Positions 1-11,346 of a DNA stretch of 64,000 nt are shown here, one piece after another. The stretch comes from Paracentrotus lividus (taxonomy: Eukaryota > Echinodermata > Echinoidea > Camarodonta > Echinidae). The notes under the pieces were generated by a model. That model was not told the origin of the DNA and searched no databases. It worked only from the letters and a program-made list of their open reading frames with translations. Each line of letters begins with the position of its first letter. Position 1 is the first letter of the stretch. The position numbers and the translations under genes were made by a program. The stretch covers positions 3,500,201 to 3,564,200 of the forward strand of contig CALNVZ010003432.1 of the NCBI GenBank assembly GCA_940671915.1, written 5' to 3'.

Positions 1-1175
1 CCTTTTTGTCTACCCAGTTCTCCTTATCTGTGTTTCTCTTCCGTTTCCCTCATTCTTTCCCGTGGTCCAAGGCTTTTGGTTTATACCTATATTCCTAGAT
101 ACATCATAATAATTTTTTTTCTTAACCAAAATATGAAGGTTTGTTTCTTAAATTACATAAATACCACTAGACGAAAATCTTTCTAAACATACTTCATGGC
201 ATGATAGAGTATTACTAATAATAGTTACTTTTATGTATCACTTTATACATGTATCCTACTCGGTGTTTATAAGGGCTTTTAATGTTAACTAACTATTACC
301 AGGCTTAGTGAGGCGACTCTGAAAGGCGCTCGCAGCATTCAAGTATTACTGATAATATAACATCATATAATATAGCTAATTCCCAAATGAAATAAAGATT
401 AAGAGACCACAGTTATATTGAATTACATGTCGATTGATTATCCCATAATTTCTTCTCCGACATAATAGGAAGATTTAATATCATTGTTATTTTTTTAATT
501 ATTTTAATCGAGGAGGAAAAAATCGATGCATTCAAAGATATTGATTAAAAAATGAAAAGAATAGTAATAAACCATAATTGAAAAAAAAACTTCCCGAGAT
601 AGATTAGACGCGTTTGGACGACCAGAGAACGACGAGGGGACGAATAGAGAACGACAAGGGAACGAACATCCAACGCACATAACGTTCACACTGCTAATGC
701 CCAGCGCATACAGAACCTATTGATAAGTGCGTTGTTACGCGCTAGAAAACGCTAAAAACTGTGAACGTGTAATAAATTATGAATTTATCTCAGCGTACAT
801 TTGCGTTCAGACAACGACTAATTGCGTATGGTTAACGAGTAGCAACGTTTTCGAACGTACACAACAAATTCCAAGAACGCTGGTCAAACGTTAGCTCAAC
901 ACGCCGTAGTGTGAGGGCACCTTAAGGATCGATGGTGTTGAATTAAAGGCCACGGTAAAACGCTAGTATTACATGATATCTTCGGCTGAGATCGTGGCAC
1001 AGATAACGTTCAAAGTCATTACTGGGCGTATAAAGAACATCAATGCACAGGGGTTGTGGGGCATGTTTCCTACACCCCCTTGCTAATTTGGAATTGTTAT
1101 GAGGATATATATATTTGGGATAAGTAGGATAGTATGAGATATTATAGCATTTGTGTGAAGCAGGCAACGTTTTGT
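1..1175. other. AT-rich sequence without recognisable gene
   Basis: No reading frame here looks like a protein, and no RNA gene is evident. The block at about 600-905 is richer in CG dinucleotides and has several AACG-type words (for example around 660-690, 720-760 and 840-900). These might be remnants of an old DNA transposon, but I could not find matching inverted ends. Confidence 0.5.
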
Positions 1176-1360
1176 GGTGTGTGTGTGTGTGTGTTTTTTG
1201 TTTTGTTCGTTTTGTTTTGTTTTGCTTTGCTTTGCTTTGTTTTGATTTGTTTTGTTTATATTTGTTTTTTATTTTATTTATGTTTTGTTTGTTGTTGTTG
1301 TTTTGTTTTGTTTTGTTTTGTTTGTTTGTTTGTTTGTTTGTGTGTGTGTGTTTTTTTTTT
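1176..1360. repeat. GT / TTTTG simple-sequence tract
   Basis: The tract is nearly pure G and T on the plus strand: a (GT)n run, then repeated TTTTG and TTTGC words, then TTTG and GT again. The open frames across it give Phe/Cys/Val-rich proteins of obvious low complexity and are not genes. A G-rich run (GGCGGGGGCGGGGCG) follows at about 1,361. Confidence 0.9.
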
Positions 1361-2718
1361 GGCGGGGGCGGGGCGTCTCCACTTCTTTGTCGTTAAGATA
1401 CCCTAATCGCACTATGGGACGTCGTAATGAGCACGCGAACATTGAGCCCTCGGGTGGAAATAACTGTTTAGCAGGAATGGATAAACCGTCTGTATTCGTA
1501 ACAATCCTTATCGAGTTATGCTATCAAACAAAAGCATCCCCATATATTCATGACTGCAAAGTGTAATACCTCAATCACACCGGTGTGACCGCATCCAAAC
1601 TGACCTGCCATTAAAGGTAACGTAATATTATGGTCGGTCTGGTATTAGTGTGACCTAACCACATGTTAAAATGAGGCAGAAAGCACGCAAGTGGCCATTA
1701 ACAGTGAGAGCAATACCATGAGATAACATCAAGTTACGACTCTAATCTAATTGACTGTTCAACAGTCGAATACATGAGAGGAGTTGGATGGTCTTGTGTT
1801 TTCTTTAGGAAAAGGAAGTGAAGAAGTCGGAATGACATTTAAAGCTGGGTTGTAGTTTTGGTAAGATTGAACAATATTAATTATGACGGTTTCTTTTTAA
1901 ACACTCCAGCTATAAAACAATAAAGTGACCGTTGCAACTTTTTTTTTTCTCGTTTAATCTCTGTGAAAATGTGGCCTTTAGAGAAGATCTGGCGCCCTCT
2001 GTCGTCATTGATATAATTTCCTTTACAAATATCATATGAATGATCATCACTTAGGTTTAACAAATATATGTCAAAGAGCTATTAACAAAGAAATTATCCT
2101 GAATTTGTCTTTCTCATCCTTATAAACAATTTGCTTGGACCCCAACTTTTGTTATAAAACATTGTTATATTTATATCTAGCACACTTTACAATTTTTTTT
2201 TAGATCTCATTTTCAAGTGATTACATTTATCATATGATCTCTTATTCTATCTCAAATTGAATTAAAAGTTTGTAAGATTATATTTTGAGATTTACCAAAA
2301 TTATACCCCAATCTTTAAGCAGAAATACTGTACTTTGAGAGAATAAGGATAAACAATAAGGCGTTATTTGATGATTTCCCATGCCTCCATCACCATGATA
2401 ATTGCAAATCAAAAGTCCAAAGGCAAAGTGTATCCGAACAATAATACGTTAATTTGAAATAAATTCTATGAGTGAAATAAAAGAAGAACTCTGTCTTCTG
2501 AATATAATTACAATATCTTTGCATCTCACTACTGCAACTAAATAGCAGTCAATCCTTAATTGAGAAAGTCTTCTTGACAGTTCAAACTGTCAAGTTTCTT
2601 TATTACTCGAACGCATTGAAAAAAAAATAAAAAAATTAGCGGACTTTTGCCAATGGGGCTATATGACCCTGATAGGGGAATGGGTGATGACCCTGCTGGT
2701 TGATGACATTGAAGGAAA
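1361..2718. other. Unannotated AT-rich stretch
   Basis: No coding frame or structured RNA is apparent apart from the small inverted repeat listed at 1,575-1,653. The rest is ordinary AT-rich DNA with short A and T runs. Confidence 0.5.
1575..1653. repeat. Short imperfect hairpin repeat, CACACC...CCAAAC family
   Basis: The left arm begins TCACACCGGTGTGACCG and continues to CCAAACTGACC. The right arm, read in reverse, begins TCACACTAATACCAGACCG. The left arm resembles the hairpin at 20,869-20,965 (TCACATCAGTGTAACCGACTCC), so both are likely members of one tiny non-autonomous DNA-element family. No target-site duplication was identified. Confidence 0.45.
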
Positions 2719-2742
2719 GGGGGGGGGGGGGGGGGGGGGGGG
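2719..2742. repeat. Poly-G homopolymer
   Basis: An uninterrupted run of about 24 G. It can form G-quadruplex structure and its length is unreliable in any assembly. Frames crossing it encode polyproline on the minus strand and are not genes. Confidence 0.9.
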
Positions 2743-4260
2743 TGTGAGGGATGTTTTGATCACCCTTTTTTGCTTCTATATTAAGTGTATTTGTTGTTTG
2801 CATATTGTTTAATTTCACACAATGAAGAAAATATGTTTATTTCTTGGAAATCGATGTGACGTTGAATGAGTCTTCAGATCTCCGTATTAATCTCAAATCC
2901 CCTTGTTGATTTCCAAAATCAACTTACAAGCAGTGTTTGTAACATCAACACGGTTGATCCTTTTTCAGAACAGTATCACTCGAAATATTTTTGCACGTTC
3001 GGAAAGCATAACCCAACACCTAATAACAAGAGCTTTCGGCAGCTCAACCCTACCAAGTTCACTATTCTATCAGAGCGTTACACGACACCGTATACGAGAG
3101 AACAGTACGCGCACCCACATCGCACCTTCAGGCTTACATAATCCTATTTGGGGCGCGTCGGGGGAGCCTCCTAGCAATGTTTATTATCGATCTTCGCAGT
3201 CATGTTTTCCCTCGTGATGAAAATGCCCTTTCTCCTCTAACACAAAATTATTCCAGGGAACAAAATCTGTGCACAGAGGGATTGCGGCAAGTCAGGGATA
3301 GTCATGATTGTGGGTTCTCTTCTGTATCACTGACTAGTGACGACGTAATACGATAATGCGTGGGAACACAAAATTAGAGAGAAAACAAAGCATTTCTGAC
3401 TGTTAAAAAAGGTCCAGCGAACTTGTTTTCAGGCTCTTGCCTGTTCAGGGGTTTTATTTCATTTTGTTGTGAATGAAATGTTTACGAGAAATATCAAATT
3501 CGTGAGAATTACTTTTGGGCTGTGGCATTTGATTTTGAAAGAATAGAATGTGCACCAAATTCCTTTTTTCCTTATTCTCTGAAAAAATGAATTGGTTATT
3601 TCATGAACACATTTTTATCGAAAACAATCTGTTTCTATCTGTTTTGAAAGAGCATGGCTTCACATCTTTTCATTTAAAATCAATTTTCGTAATGGGCACC
3701 TAATATCTACCATACTAGAATCATAGTAATGGTACATTGCATACCATACCTCATCAGTACGTGTTTTTTTTTTAATATCCTTTCTTTTTTCTTTAGTATA
3801 CCTTTACTTACACAAAAAAAAAATAAAGAGAGGTAACAAAAAACGTTTCTCCTTATTGTGAATCCAACCTTATAATTGAAACCACTCAATCATAATTGCT
3901 TCATCAAGTTTCAAATTATTTTGGATGAGGAAGAAAAATTTGTGAAAAATATGTAATCGGGTGTCAGTGTGATCAATCGTCTTGTAAAGTATAGTTATGA
4001 AACTGCAATTTCCTCCAATTTTGACTTTTGATATGTATATTCCGTATTTATGAGGTGGTGAAAGTTTATTTAGAAACTATTAGGGATATTAGTGTTTTCG
4101 CAGTACTGCTGAGAGAGAGAGAATTTTCCCCCCCTATTTTAATGCTTTTCACGTCACGATCAAACAAAATTGAAACTTCTGGAAGTTTATTTTCTTTTCC
4201 CTCTCTTTACATTTAACAACATTGTGATTGAATATTATTTGATTGCACTTTTTTTTTTTT
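2743..4260. other. Unannotated AT-rich stretch
   Basis: No convincing exon. Overlapping frames at 2,866-3,217 are about 100 codons long in two registers, and neither resembles a known family or shows domain signals. A T-run precedes the tRNA-like repeat at 4,261. Confidence 0.45.
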
Positions 4261-4326
4261 GGCTCAGTGGATAGAGCGCCCGCCTAATAATCGGGAGGTT
4301 GTGGGTTCGATCCCCGGCCGCGTCAT
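4261..4326 (+). repeat. tRNA-like sequence, probably a tRNA-derived SINE head
   Basis: An A-box-like GGCTCAGTGG opens the element, and a B-box GGTTCGATCC lies at 4,304-4,313, so both internal RNA polymerase III promoter boxes are present. Between them an anticodon-loop-like CTAATAA (T at position 33, triplet AAT) sits between weak stem halves CCCG and CGGG. I see no full 7-bp acceptor stem: the sequence begins right after a T-run and ends at a C-run/A-run. It therefore looks like a tRNA-derived repeat rather than a working tRNA. A related copy lies on the minus strand at 59,612-59,682. A tRNA-Ile(AAT) pseudogene is the main alternative. Confidence 0.6.
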
Positions 4327-5010
4327 ACTCCCCCCCCCCAAAAAAAAAACACATTAAAAAATGGTCGTTGCTGCTACCCTGTTTGACGTTCAACAAGAGG
4401 GGGATAGAGCAACGTCATTCTGGCGCTGCTCAGCGGCTGCCGGGCCCACGAGAAAAGGGGCAAAACAAATATCCGGTCATCTTTGTTTCGGACAATAAAA
4501 TTTGGATCATTTCTTTCTTTCTTTCTTTTCATTGTTCATTACCCTCTTTAATAACAAATAGAATGGGAGAGGGGCAAATCATCCCTAAAAGGGACCGACA
4601 TGACCGAGGAGTGACAGCGTTTTCAAAAGGGTGGAAAAGGGAGTCACTCTTTTGCCCTTTCCACACTTTTTCACCCTTTGTGTTTTTGAGAGTGTTCAAG
4701 TACCTTCGTTTGTTTGTTTGCTTGTTTTTTTGTATTTAGTGATGGTATGCCGTATGAATTGTTTCATCTCAAACAATTTTATAAACTCATCACCCAATGA
4801 GACTCAGAAATAAAATCTATAGCCTACATGACCGTGTATGTTAAGAACCAATGACAGAAGTGACCACCTTTCTGGGTCCCGCGTTTATCTTTCCAAGAAA
4901 TAAAAGGAACATTTGAAGGGGAAAAAAAAATGATCTTTAGCAATATTGAAAATAGAGGGGCGCAACGAAACGTTAGAAAACTAAGACGCATGCAGACGAC
5001 AATTTGTTTT
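4327..5010. other. Low-complexity and unannotated sequence downstream of the tRNA-like head
   Basis: Starts with a C-run/A-run junction, includes a short (TTTC)n tract near 4,509-4,528, and otherwise holds AT-rich DNA. If the tRNA-like head belongs to a SINE, its body may extend into this interval. The 146-codon frame at 4,299-4,739 is an incidental open frame spanning the repeat. Confidence 0.4.
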
Positions 5011-5251
5011 CTAATGCTACAGTCACACAGACACTTACGTATAGATACGTTTGTGTTGTTTTAATCTTATTTCATCTTCTATTCTATCATTTCTTATGTA
5101 TTTCTTTGTTTTACTGGATGAACGAAATTCTCAATATTTCCACTGCTGACTATGACGGGTAGGCATCCGTGGGGATCCGCAGTAAAGAAAATAATTTTTG
5201 GACGCAACCGGACGTAACTCAACGTAAGTGTCTGTGTGACTGTAGCATTAG
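5011..5251. mobile_element. MITE with perfect 30-bp terminal inverted repeats
   Basis: The left end at 5,011-5,040 begins CTAATGCTACAGTCACACAG. The right end at 5,222-5,251 is its exact reverse complement over all 30 bases. The whole unit is 241 bp with no coding capacity, as expected for a miniature inverted-repeat element mobilised by a transposase from elsewhere. Identical ends suggest fairly recent activity or conversion. I could not define a clear target-site duplication (left flank ...GTTTT, right flank ATATC...), so the superfamily is unknown. Confidence 0.85.
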
Positions 5252-5651
5252 ATATCTCAAAAATCAACGTTCAATGTGTAATTTTAACAACAACATAAAC
5301 TAAATTTTAAATAGTCTGGACGCCTCGTCTGGATCCGCCACTGTATATTGGTTCGCAAAGCTTCCAAACTTTAAACGCGATTACTATCCCCGAAGTACGA
5401 AACTGGCAAAGAATCCATCTCGTTCTGAACCGAAATTATATACCCTTTTGCAAATAGGTTTGTAATGATTGGAAACTAATACTGAGAAGTGACCAATTGG
5501 GTGGAGAAATTGAGTGCAAACAGCACGTAGCCTAATGGCGGCATATTTTCATGTGAAACTTGATGTAACTATATCATGATTCTGGGTGTGAGTTATCCCC
5601 TTTGCGTGGAAAATTGTAACCTATAGTGATCTAAGTGTCATTCCTGAATAA
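5252..5651. other. Unannotated spacer
   Basis: No gene seen. A terminal-repeat-like word CTGGATCCGCCACTG occurs at about 5,328-5,342. It resembles the hAT-like ends listed elsewhere in the window, but no matching left end was found nearby. Confidence 0.4.
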
Positions 5652-5706
5652 AGGAGAGAGAGAGAGATTTAAAAAAGAAGATAAAATAAGAGAGAGAGAG
5701 TGGGAT

Positions 5707-5751
<45 letters not shown>

Positions 5752-5905
5752 GAGAGAGAGAGAGAGATAGAGAGAGCGCGCGATTGAACAGATTGGCATC
5801 GGAAAGAGTGATGCAGATAATGAATTGCGGGACCGAATAAAATTATAGAAAGAGAAAGGAAGGGAGAGAGAGAGAGAGAGAGTGAAAGAGGGAGAGAGAG
5901 AGAGC
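5652..5905. repeat. GA-rich microsatellite cluster
   Basis: Several (GA)n blocks (5,655-5,668, 5,690-5,780, 5,860-5,905) are separated by short unique interruptions. Minus-strand frames here are Ser/Leu/Phe-rich translations of CT repeats and are not proteins. Confidence 0.95.
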
Positions 5906-7595
5906 AATATATACCCTATAGTTCATAAAATGAATGTAACATCCATTTATGGTTTCACCAAGACAACTGAGACAACGGGTATCGGTATTCTTATTGCAAA
6001 AAAAAAAATAATAATAATAAAAAAAGGAATAGATACCTTCGCGCCTGACCAGAGCTGCAGTGACTTGAATAGTAATTATATCCATAGGGCATTTATAAAA
6101 AATATTTATACCGTATATGAGAATTGAAAGCGAGATATTATCCGAGTCATTCAACCATACACAATAGTAACCACTTAAATTTGATGATTCCAATACCGAG
6201 GAGACATTTTATTATCTCTCATGAATATCAAGAAGCGGAAATCTATATCGGCCCGACGAATGTGACCCATTTTTTTTTTTTTTTTTTAAGAATACCGTAA
6301 ACCGCTGAAGCTACCGATCGATTGGGGAATGACGATTACTCCAATTAACCCACATTGGGGGTATATAACATCATTAATCGGGTCATAATAATGAAGGGGA
6401 TAAAAGGTCGGGATTTGGTTCGGTGTCCCACATGTCCCAGGCACCGTTTATTTCATTCATATTCACCTGTAGAAAATGTATAGATATTTGAGTTACAGAA
6501 ATGGAGGTCCTTGAGAGTGCATGCATGGGAATGTATCATAGTGCATGATTGATTGTGTGATGGTTTCAAGTTTTATACGCACCATTAATATGAAGTTTTC
6601 GCTCACCGATTTATGACAGTTTCCAGTGATACAGATTATTTCAATCCCATTAAAAAAATATGAAGTAATATACGCGATTTTAATGTAATGTTTAAACGGA
6701 TATGTTTGTTCTTTTTTTGTTGTTGTCCGTTTTATCCCTCTAAATTTGAAGGAGTGAATTTACCACTCTGCATTTAGAGTGAACAATTTTCACTCCATAT
6801 TGAGTGGTAAAGCACTGCATAATAAACATTCCAGAATCAATTAAAGTCCGTTTCATCGATTTACAATCTCAACCATTGCTCGAGATATAGATTGGCTTAA
6901 GCCCTATTGAAAAAAAGCAAGATTTTGGGGTTAATTCTTAATATTATTATGTTTCTTTATCATTCTATTTCATAATCGACAGCATTGTGATGTGAAAATG
7001 AAAAGGAAAAAAAAAGAAGAAGAAGAAAAAAAAAAAAAAAAGCCCTGAGGATGGAATAAGTATAATTACGATGACAACAACGATTTTGTATTAAAAATGA
7101 TGAAGAGGAAGAAGACTTTGATGATGACAAACATGATAATGAGGAAATAGATGACGCACTATGCATAATGTTAACAATGATTCTTATAATATGTATAAGG
7201 GGAAAGAGCATACTTGAAAAGGCAATCATGGTGGTGTAGATAATCAGAGCATGATAATCTTATTTTTTTAAATTTTTTTTCAGCTAAAATATGAAAAGAA
7301 AATATTCGCAAGGATAATATGAGTTGTATCAATATTTTGTCTACGGTCTACAGTGGGTGTTGTATCGATGGACTAATTTATTTTTTAATGCATCGCCTTG
7401 AATCGCCCTGGGAAGCACTTAAAATCAAAGCCTCCCTGCTAAGATTCTTTTGGTTGTCATGGTAACTCGTATGTGCTGATTATGTTCAAATATACAAGTA
7501 TAGAATATGATACTATGATCCAATGGCAGACAGAAATGATGATTTTAATGAGTATCAAAATTAGCTAATTAGCTCCCAACCTACACAATTACGGA
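5906..7595. other. AT-rich sequence with small hairpins, no gene
   Basis: Contains short A/T homopolymers (about 6,000, 6,271 and 7,020) and GAT/GAA-rich simple sequence at 7,080-7,160. Apart from the nested hairpin at 6,760-6,812 I see no organised feature. Confidence 0.5.
6760..6812. repeat. Nested hairpin (cruciform-capable)
   Basis: The outer arms TTTACCACTC (6,760-6,769) and GAGTGGTAAA (6,803-6,812) are perfect complements. Inside them, GAGTGAA (6,778-6,784) pairs with TTCACTC (6,790-6,796) around a 5-base loop. It may be a remnant of a palindromic mobile element. No function is implied by the sequence alone. Confidence 0.5.
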
Positions 7596-7834
7596 TTTTT
7601 TTTTTTTTTTTTTTTGTGCATTTATTGATAAATCAGAAACAAATGCATATCAAATACACAACATAATTGATACATACAAAAATGTGACAATTAAATTGCA
7701 ATTAAAGAAAATATAGATTGAAAAACATGGAAGGTTATAAGGAAAATAAGTTGACATTACAGAATCTCATTAAGGGTTTCATCAAAACAGTGTTGACAAA
7801 ACACACATAACCGAGAAATAACAAACAAAAACAT
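7596..7834 (-). mobile_element. Antisense poly(A)-tailed retrosequence 3' end
   Basis: On the minus strand the sequence ends with an AATAAA signal (7,621-7,626 on the plus strand as TTTATT), five bases, then a run of 20 A (7,596-7,615). That is the signature of a retroposed transcript 3' end, from a LINE, a SINE or a processed pseudogene. The AT-rich body has no readable protein, so the parent is unknown and the upstream limit is a guess that stops at the duplicated block at 7,835. Confidence 0.45.
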
Positions 7835-8150
7835 AATACGTTTATTTTTTGATTAAGAAAATAAACTCAATTGTAATAGAATACAATGAGGTAGGTCTGA
7901 AATACGCGAATAGCGCGCCCTTGATTAAATATTTTGATGTCAATAACAGGATGTTTTCCAGCCTGACCCGCATTTCTTGTAATTTACATGTAGGGCAAAG
8001 TCTTCTCACGCGTATTTGGGAAAGGACAATAGGCGGCGCGCATTGTAATGCACTAGCGGAATTCGTAAACAAGTTGTTTTTCGCAGGTGCGCATTTCAGA
8101 GATAAATTAATCATTCTCTCCTTTTTCTCCGTTGAGTTCGGTTTACTTTT
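7835..8150. repeat. Duplicated segment Y, copy 1
   Basis: Nearly the same sequence as 11,919-12,234, from AATACGTTTATTTTT to GTTTACTTTTT, differing almost only by single-base insertions and deletions. The open frame through it (7,849-8,229, plus strand) is broken in the second copy, which argues against coding. It is either a dispersed repeat or part of a local misassembly with the blocks at 11.3-13.7 kb. Confidence 0.8.
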
Positions 8151-8449
8151 TTACGGCTCTTCAATATATACAATAAAACGTATGTTTAAACTGGATATCA
8201 CTGTGAATGCGGAGGAGATGATTTATTGACCATGACCACTACTTTGAAACAATTATTACTCTGGATTACACATTCTGGTGGTCTACATACGTTGCACAGA
8301 TATCGCTGTTCTTTGCACATCATGACATGATTAGACGCTGTATGATTATTAACGGAGTTGCAAGAAATCTTGATTCAAAGGAGAATAGTTTATAGACAAT
8401 ATACCGAAAATTGACTCTCGAGATGGGCAAGTCCAATGCATCAGTAGGA
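8151..8449. other. Unannotated AT-rich spacer
   Basis: Nothing recognisable. Confidence 0.4.
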
Positions 8450-8930
8450 CGCAAAGTCAAAGGATAGAGTCAAAATAATACAACTCGGCCAGGGTGACTA
8501 GCAGAGAGTAGTACGGGGCACAACCCGGGCACTTCGTCATGGCATGAGCGTCAGGAACCCTCCCGACTCGGACGGCCAATATTACCTTATCGCTGGGAAT
8601 GCCGAAGCTGAGCAGGCCTGGGTCGAGCTCCACCCGGTGAGTCACTTTATCATCGGGTTAACTTAAGGTAGTTCTAACCCCACAAACATGTCATTCCCCG
8701 CCCTTGTGACAGGATCGAACTCTTTAGCAATAAATTCAGTCGAGCTACCTGGCTGTGGGGTCGTTAGTATGGCATCAGGTAAAACCGACCAGCCCCCATC
8801 GCCATTGATCGCGAACCGTCGCCTTCGGTGACGGGGCAGTGTATTATATAGTTAGGCACTAGAGGGGCACCTGTAGCCCGGACGCTGCCGCGATTGAAGG
8901 TCGGCCTGGGCTGCTTTCGGGTCGCTTCAG
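8450..8930. other. GC-richer block of unknown nature
   Basis: This block is clearly richer in G and C than its surroundings and carries many CG dinucleotides. On the minus strand, 8,705-8,755 shows weak tRNA-promoter-like boxes: TAGCTCGACTGA resembles an A box, and GTTCGATCC matches the core of a B box. A further tRNA-derived repeat is therefore possible. No open frame with protein-like character was found. Confidence 0.35.
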
Positions 8931-9689
8931 AAATAAATCCATATCTCAGGGAGTATTAGTCCTAGACTATATCGATTTTGGCTCCATTTTGATTAAATTT
9001 GAGTTTATCCACATCATTATTCATATATGCATGCGAATTTCACTTTTAAAAAGCGGAAATGTTACAGAAATAGGAGAATATTAACATGGAATGTGACAGA
9101 TACGGGAAAGTCGAGGCAACAAAAAAGAAAACAAACACATTTTTTTAAGTAAGAAGAGATGACTTGAGGGGAAGAAAGATAAAAAGAGTTGGTTTCTCAC
9201 ACAAAAATAGGTTATATATATAGGGCCAAGTGATTGTTGCCAGGTCATAGACGATTAATAATTGCACAATGTGTTTTCAATCGTGTCAAATAATGAGTAA
9301 GCAAAGTTTAGTATGAAGAATGCTCTGTACGTAAACAATAACAGAGACTTTACAGCTTTCTATCTACTGCGGCTGTCCCGAGACTGGAAAGTATCCTGCC
9401 GCACTGTAACCGGGAAAAATCCGTAGGTGATACGGTACATGTTACGATTACAATCAAAGGTCAATTAGATTTTAACGCTAGGCAATAAGTTGAGGGAGAG
9501 ATTAAATCTTTTAGTGATGGCTATTCGTTGGGCTTCTGCATATTTTTGAGACAATTTTCGTCACAATGAGACAAAGAATCAAATTGACTGCGAAAAATAT
9601 GCCAGAAGGTATTCCGAATATGTAATTAGCTGTGATTAGAATTTATTTTCAGTAGAACTCCATACTCGAAGGAATTTGTTTTTCTTATA
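8931..9689. other. Unannotated AT-rich spacer
   Basis: No gene or organised repeat is visible. A short GC-richer patch with CCCGAGACTGG and CCGCACTGTAACCGGG lies at 9,370-9,415. Confidence 0.4.
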
Positions 9690-9975
9690 TTTTTAAATAG
9701 GTGGTGTCCAGTCTCACCGGGTTTGGGTGTATCGGTGACAGTTCGTGAGGCGGACTTTTCCAGGGCTGTCGGGACTGGGATTCACGGGCTGTGAGTTGGA
9801 CTGTATACGGGGCGAGGAGGGCGAAACTTTTCGCGACAACCCGCGATAATTACAGGTCTGCTGCGGTTTCAACCGGCTTTCGAACAGCAATACTGATCAT
9901 CCACGCACTCTAAGGATTTCGGGTCGATCGGCCGCTAAACTAAGGATTGTCGCCAAGCAGTGGATGAGGTCTTAA
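9690..9975. other. CG-rich island of unknown function
   Basis: About 280 bp are much richer in G+C and CG dinucleotides than the flanks, for example GGGGCGAGGAGGGCGAAAC and TTTCGCGACAACCCGCGA. This could be a promoter/first-exon region, a conserved non-coding element or an old transposon. No long frame, clear TATA box or start site decides between these. Confidence 0.3.
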
Positions 9976-11304
9976 TATATCAAGGTCACCTTTACATATC
10001 CTTTTCGAGAATATTACCTCGCCTGATTTATTAAATAACATAAAAGCGTCATTTCACATGTCCGCAAGTCGAAGAATGTGCGAACTTTTATTAATGCGAA
10101 ACGCTAAGACAGAGGGTTTCAGCGGATGACAAGTGCTTCGTACGTATCTAGCTCACAGCTTCAATTTGCAAGAACATTTGTATTTTTCAGAAAGATGGAG
10201 TGCATGGTTTCCGAACGTTTGAAGTAATTGCACAAGAACTTTTCGTCGGCCTTTTTGTATTGTATTGTATTTATTTCCATTCCCATTAAAAAAACATGCA
10301 ACAATTAAACAAATATAATCCTACAGAATGAAAATAGAATAAAATGAGTGGCTGGAATGCCCACTGTTCTTCTGATATCATATGAATCTAAACATAACAA
10401 ATGCTATGTTTATAGGAGTTACTTTGGCAGAAACAGCTACGCTTAACCTGATAAAGGTTTCGTGGAGATACTTTCTAAGAAATATGAAGAGCTTGATTCT
10501 CAAAAGGGAGTACTTCCACTTGTGTATGAAAATTGAGTTATTGATATCAGACTTTGTTCGGTACAAACCTATCTTTGAACAAAAGTACTAACCTTAAGTT
10601 GTGGATGCCAACTTTCAGAAATTGCGACTTTTAATTTCAATTTTCAATAGACGCCTGTACAAAATCTGGCAACGAAATGCCGGTTTACTCTGAAGTTACG
10701 AAGTTGGATTTGGTCCATTTCTTGGAAGGAAAGCTCTTTCATATAAAACAAGAACTGTCAAATACTTGGTTTATGTTTATCAAAGTTCAAATGGGGATAT
10801 ACTATTTTTTTATATGATAAAGAGATGCAATAATATTTATCATGATGATATTAATCATAATATAAATAAGGTATTTGTTAGTTGGTCAAACAGTTATAAT
10901 CTACCAATATCCGACCTCATTTAGAATTTACACGGCTTTATTCGACCAATATTGGAATATGTGTCCCTGTTTTTAATGGAGCACTTACTGTAATAAATAA
11001 AGTAGTGGATTTAGAAATCAATACGGTAAAGAGTGTGTGAAATAATGCTTGGCATAAATTTATTATAGACTATGGAATGCTTTAACATGATGTGGTTGAG
11101 ACGTTTACAAACAAGAAGAAGAAATATATGTATCGAATTCGGCATAATTATTAGATAATCCTTGTTGTAGTAATTGGCTCCCGAGAAAGAAGAACGTCAC
11201 AATTTCTATAAGATGTGTTCAAAATTTAAATAATTGAATTTGAATTGTAAAGTCATAAAGAAAGTAGAATCATAAATCAACGTGCCAGTGTCTTATTCGG
11301 CCAG

Positions 11305-11306
<2 letters not shown>
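9976..11306. other. AT-rich sequence, possible decayed retroelement
   Basis: At 10,256-10,273 there is a (TATTG)n tract followed by TTATTTCC. The reverse complement resembles the pentamer-repeat 3' tails of some LINEs. Downstream, around 10,930-10,965, one plus-strand frame reads F-I-R-P-I-L-E-Y, reminiscent of a motif near the C-terminus of LINE reverse transcriptases, but stops follow soon after. The two signals lie on opposite strands, so a single element is not established. Confidence 0.25.

Positions 11307-11343
<37 letters not shown>
11307..11343. repeat. Poly-A run (37 A)
   Basis: An uninterrupted A-run directly precedes the duplicated segment X. It could be a retroposon tail or an assembly join. 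Its position at the edge of duplicated, indel-rich sequence makes the second plausible. Confidence 0.8.
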
Positions 11344-11345
<2 letters not shown>

Positions 11346-11346
11346 T

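Noticed and set aside
660-905. Possible transposon ends around TTCACACTGCTAATGCCC and GCCGTAGTGTGAGGGC
   Set aside because: The complementarity is too weak and short to separate from chance.
1134-1566. Phe/Cys/Val-rich frames of 81-104 codons
   Set aside because: Low-complexity translation of a GT/TTTTG tract in three registers.
4299-4739. 146-codon plus-strand frame
   Set aside because: It begins inside the tRNA-like repeat and crosses C-runs, A-runs and a TTTC tract. No domain or conserved motif.
8705-8755. tRNA-promoter-like A and B boxes on the minus strand
   Set aside because: The A box matches only partly and the spacing between the boxes is short for a tRNA. Without a cloverleaf or a second copy I do not call an RNA gene.
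10256-11050. Possible LINE remnant (pentamer tail and an I-R-P-I-L-E-Y-like peptide)
   Set aside because: The tail and the peptide point in opposite directions and the frame has early stops, so they cannot be one element as seen.
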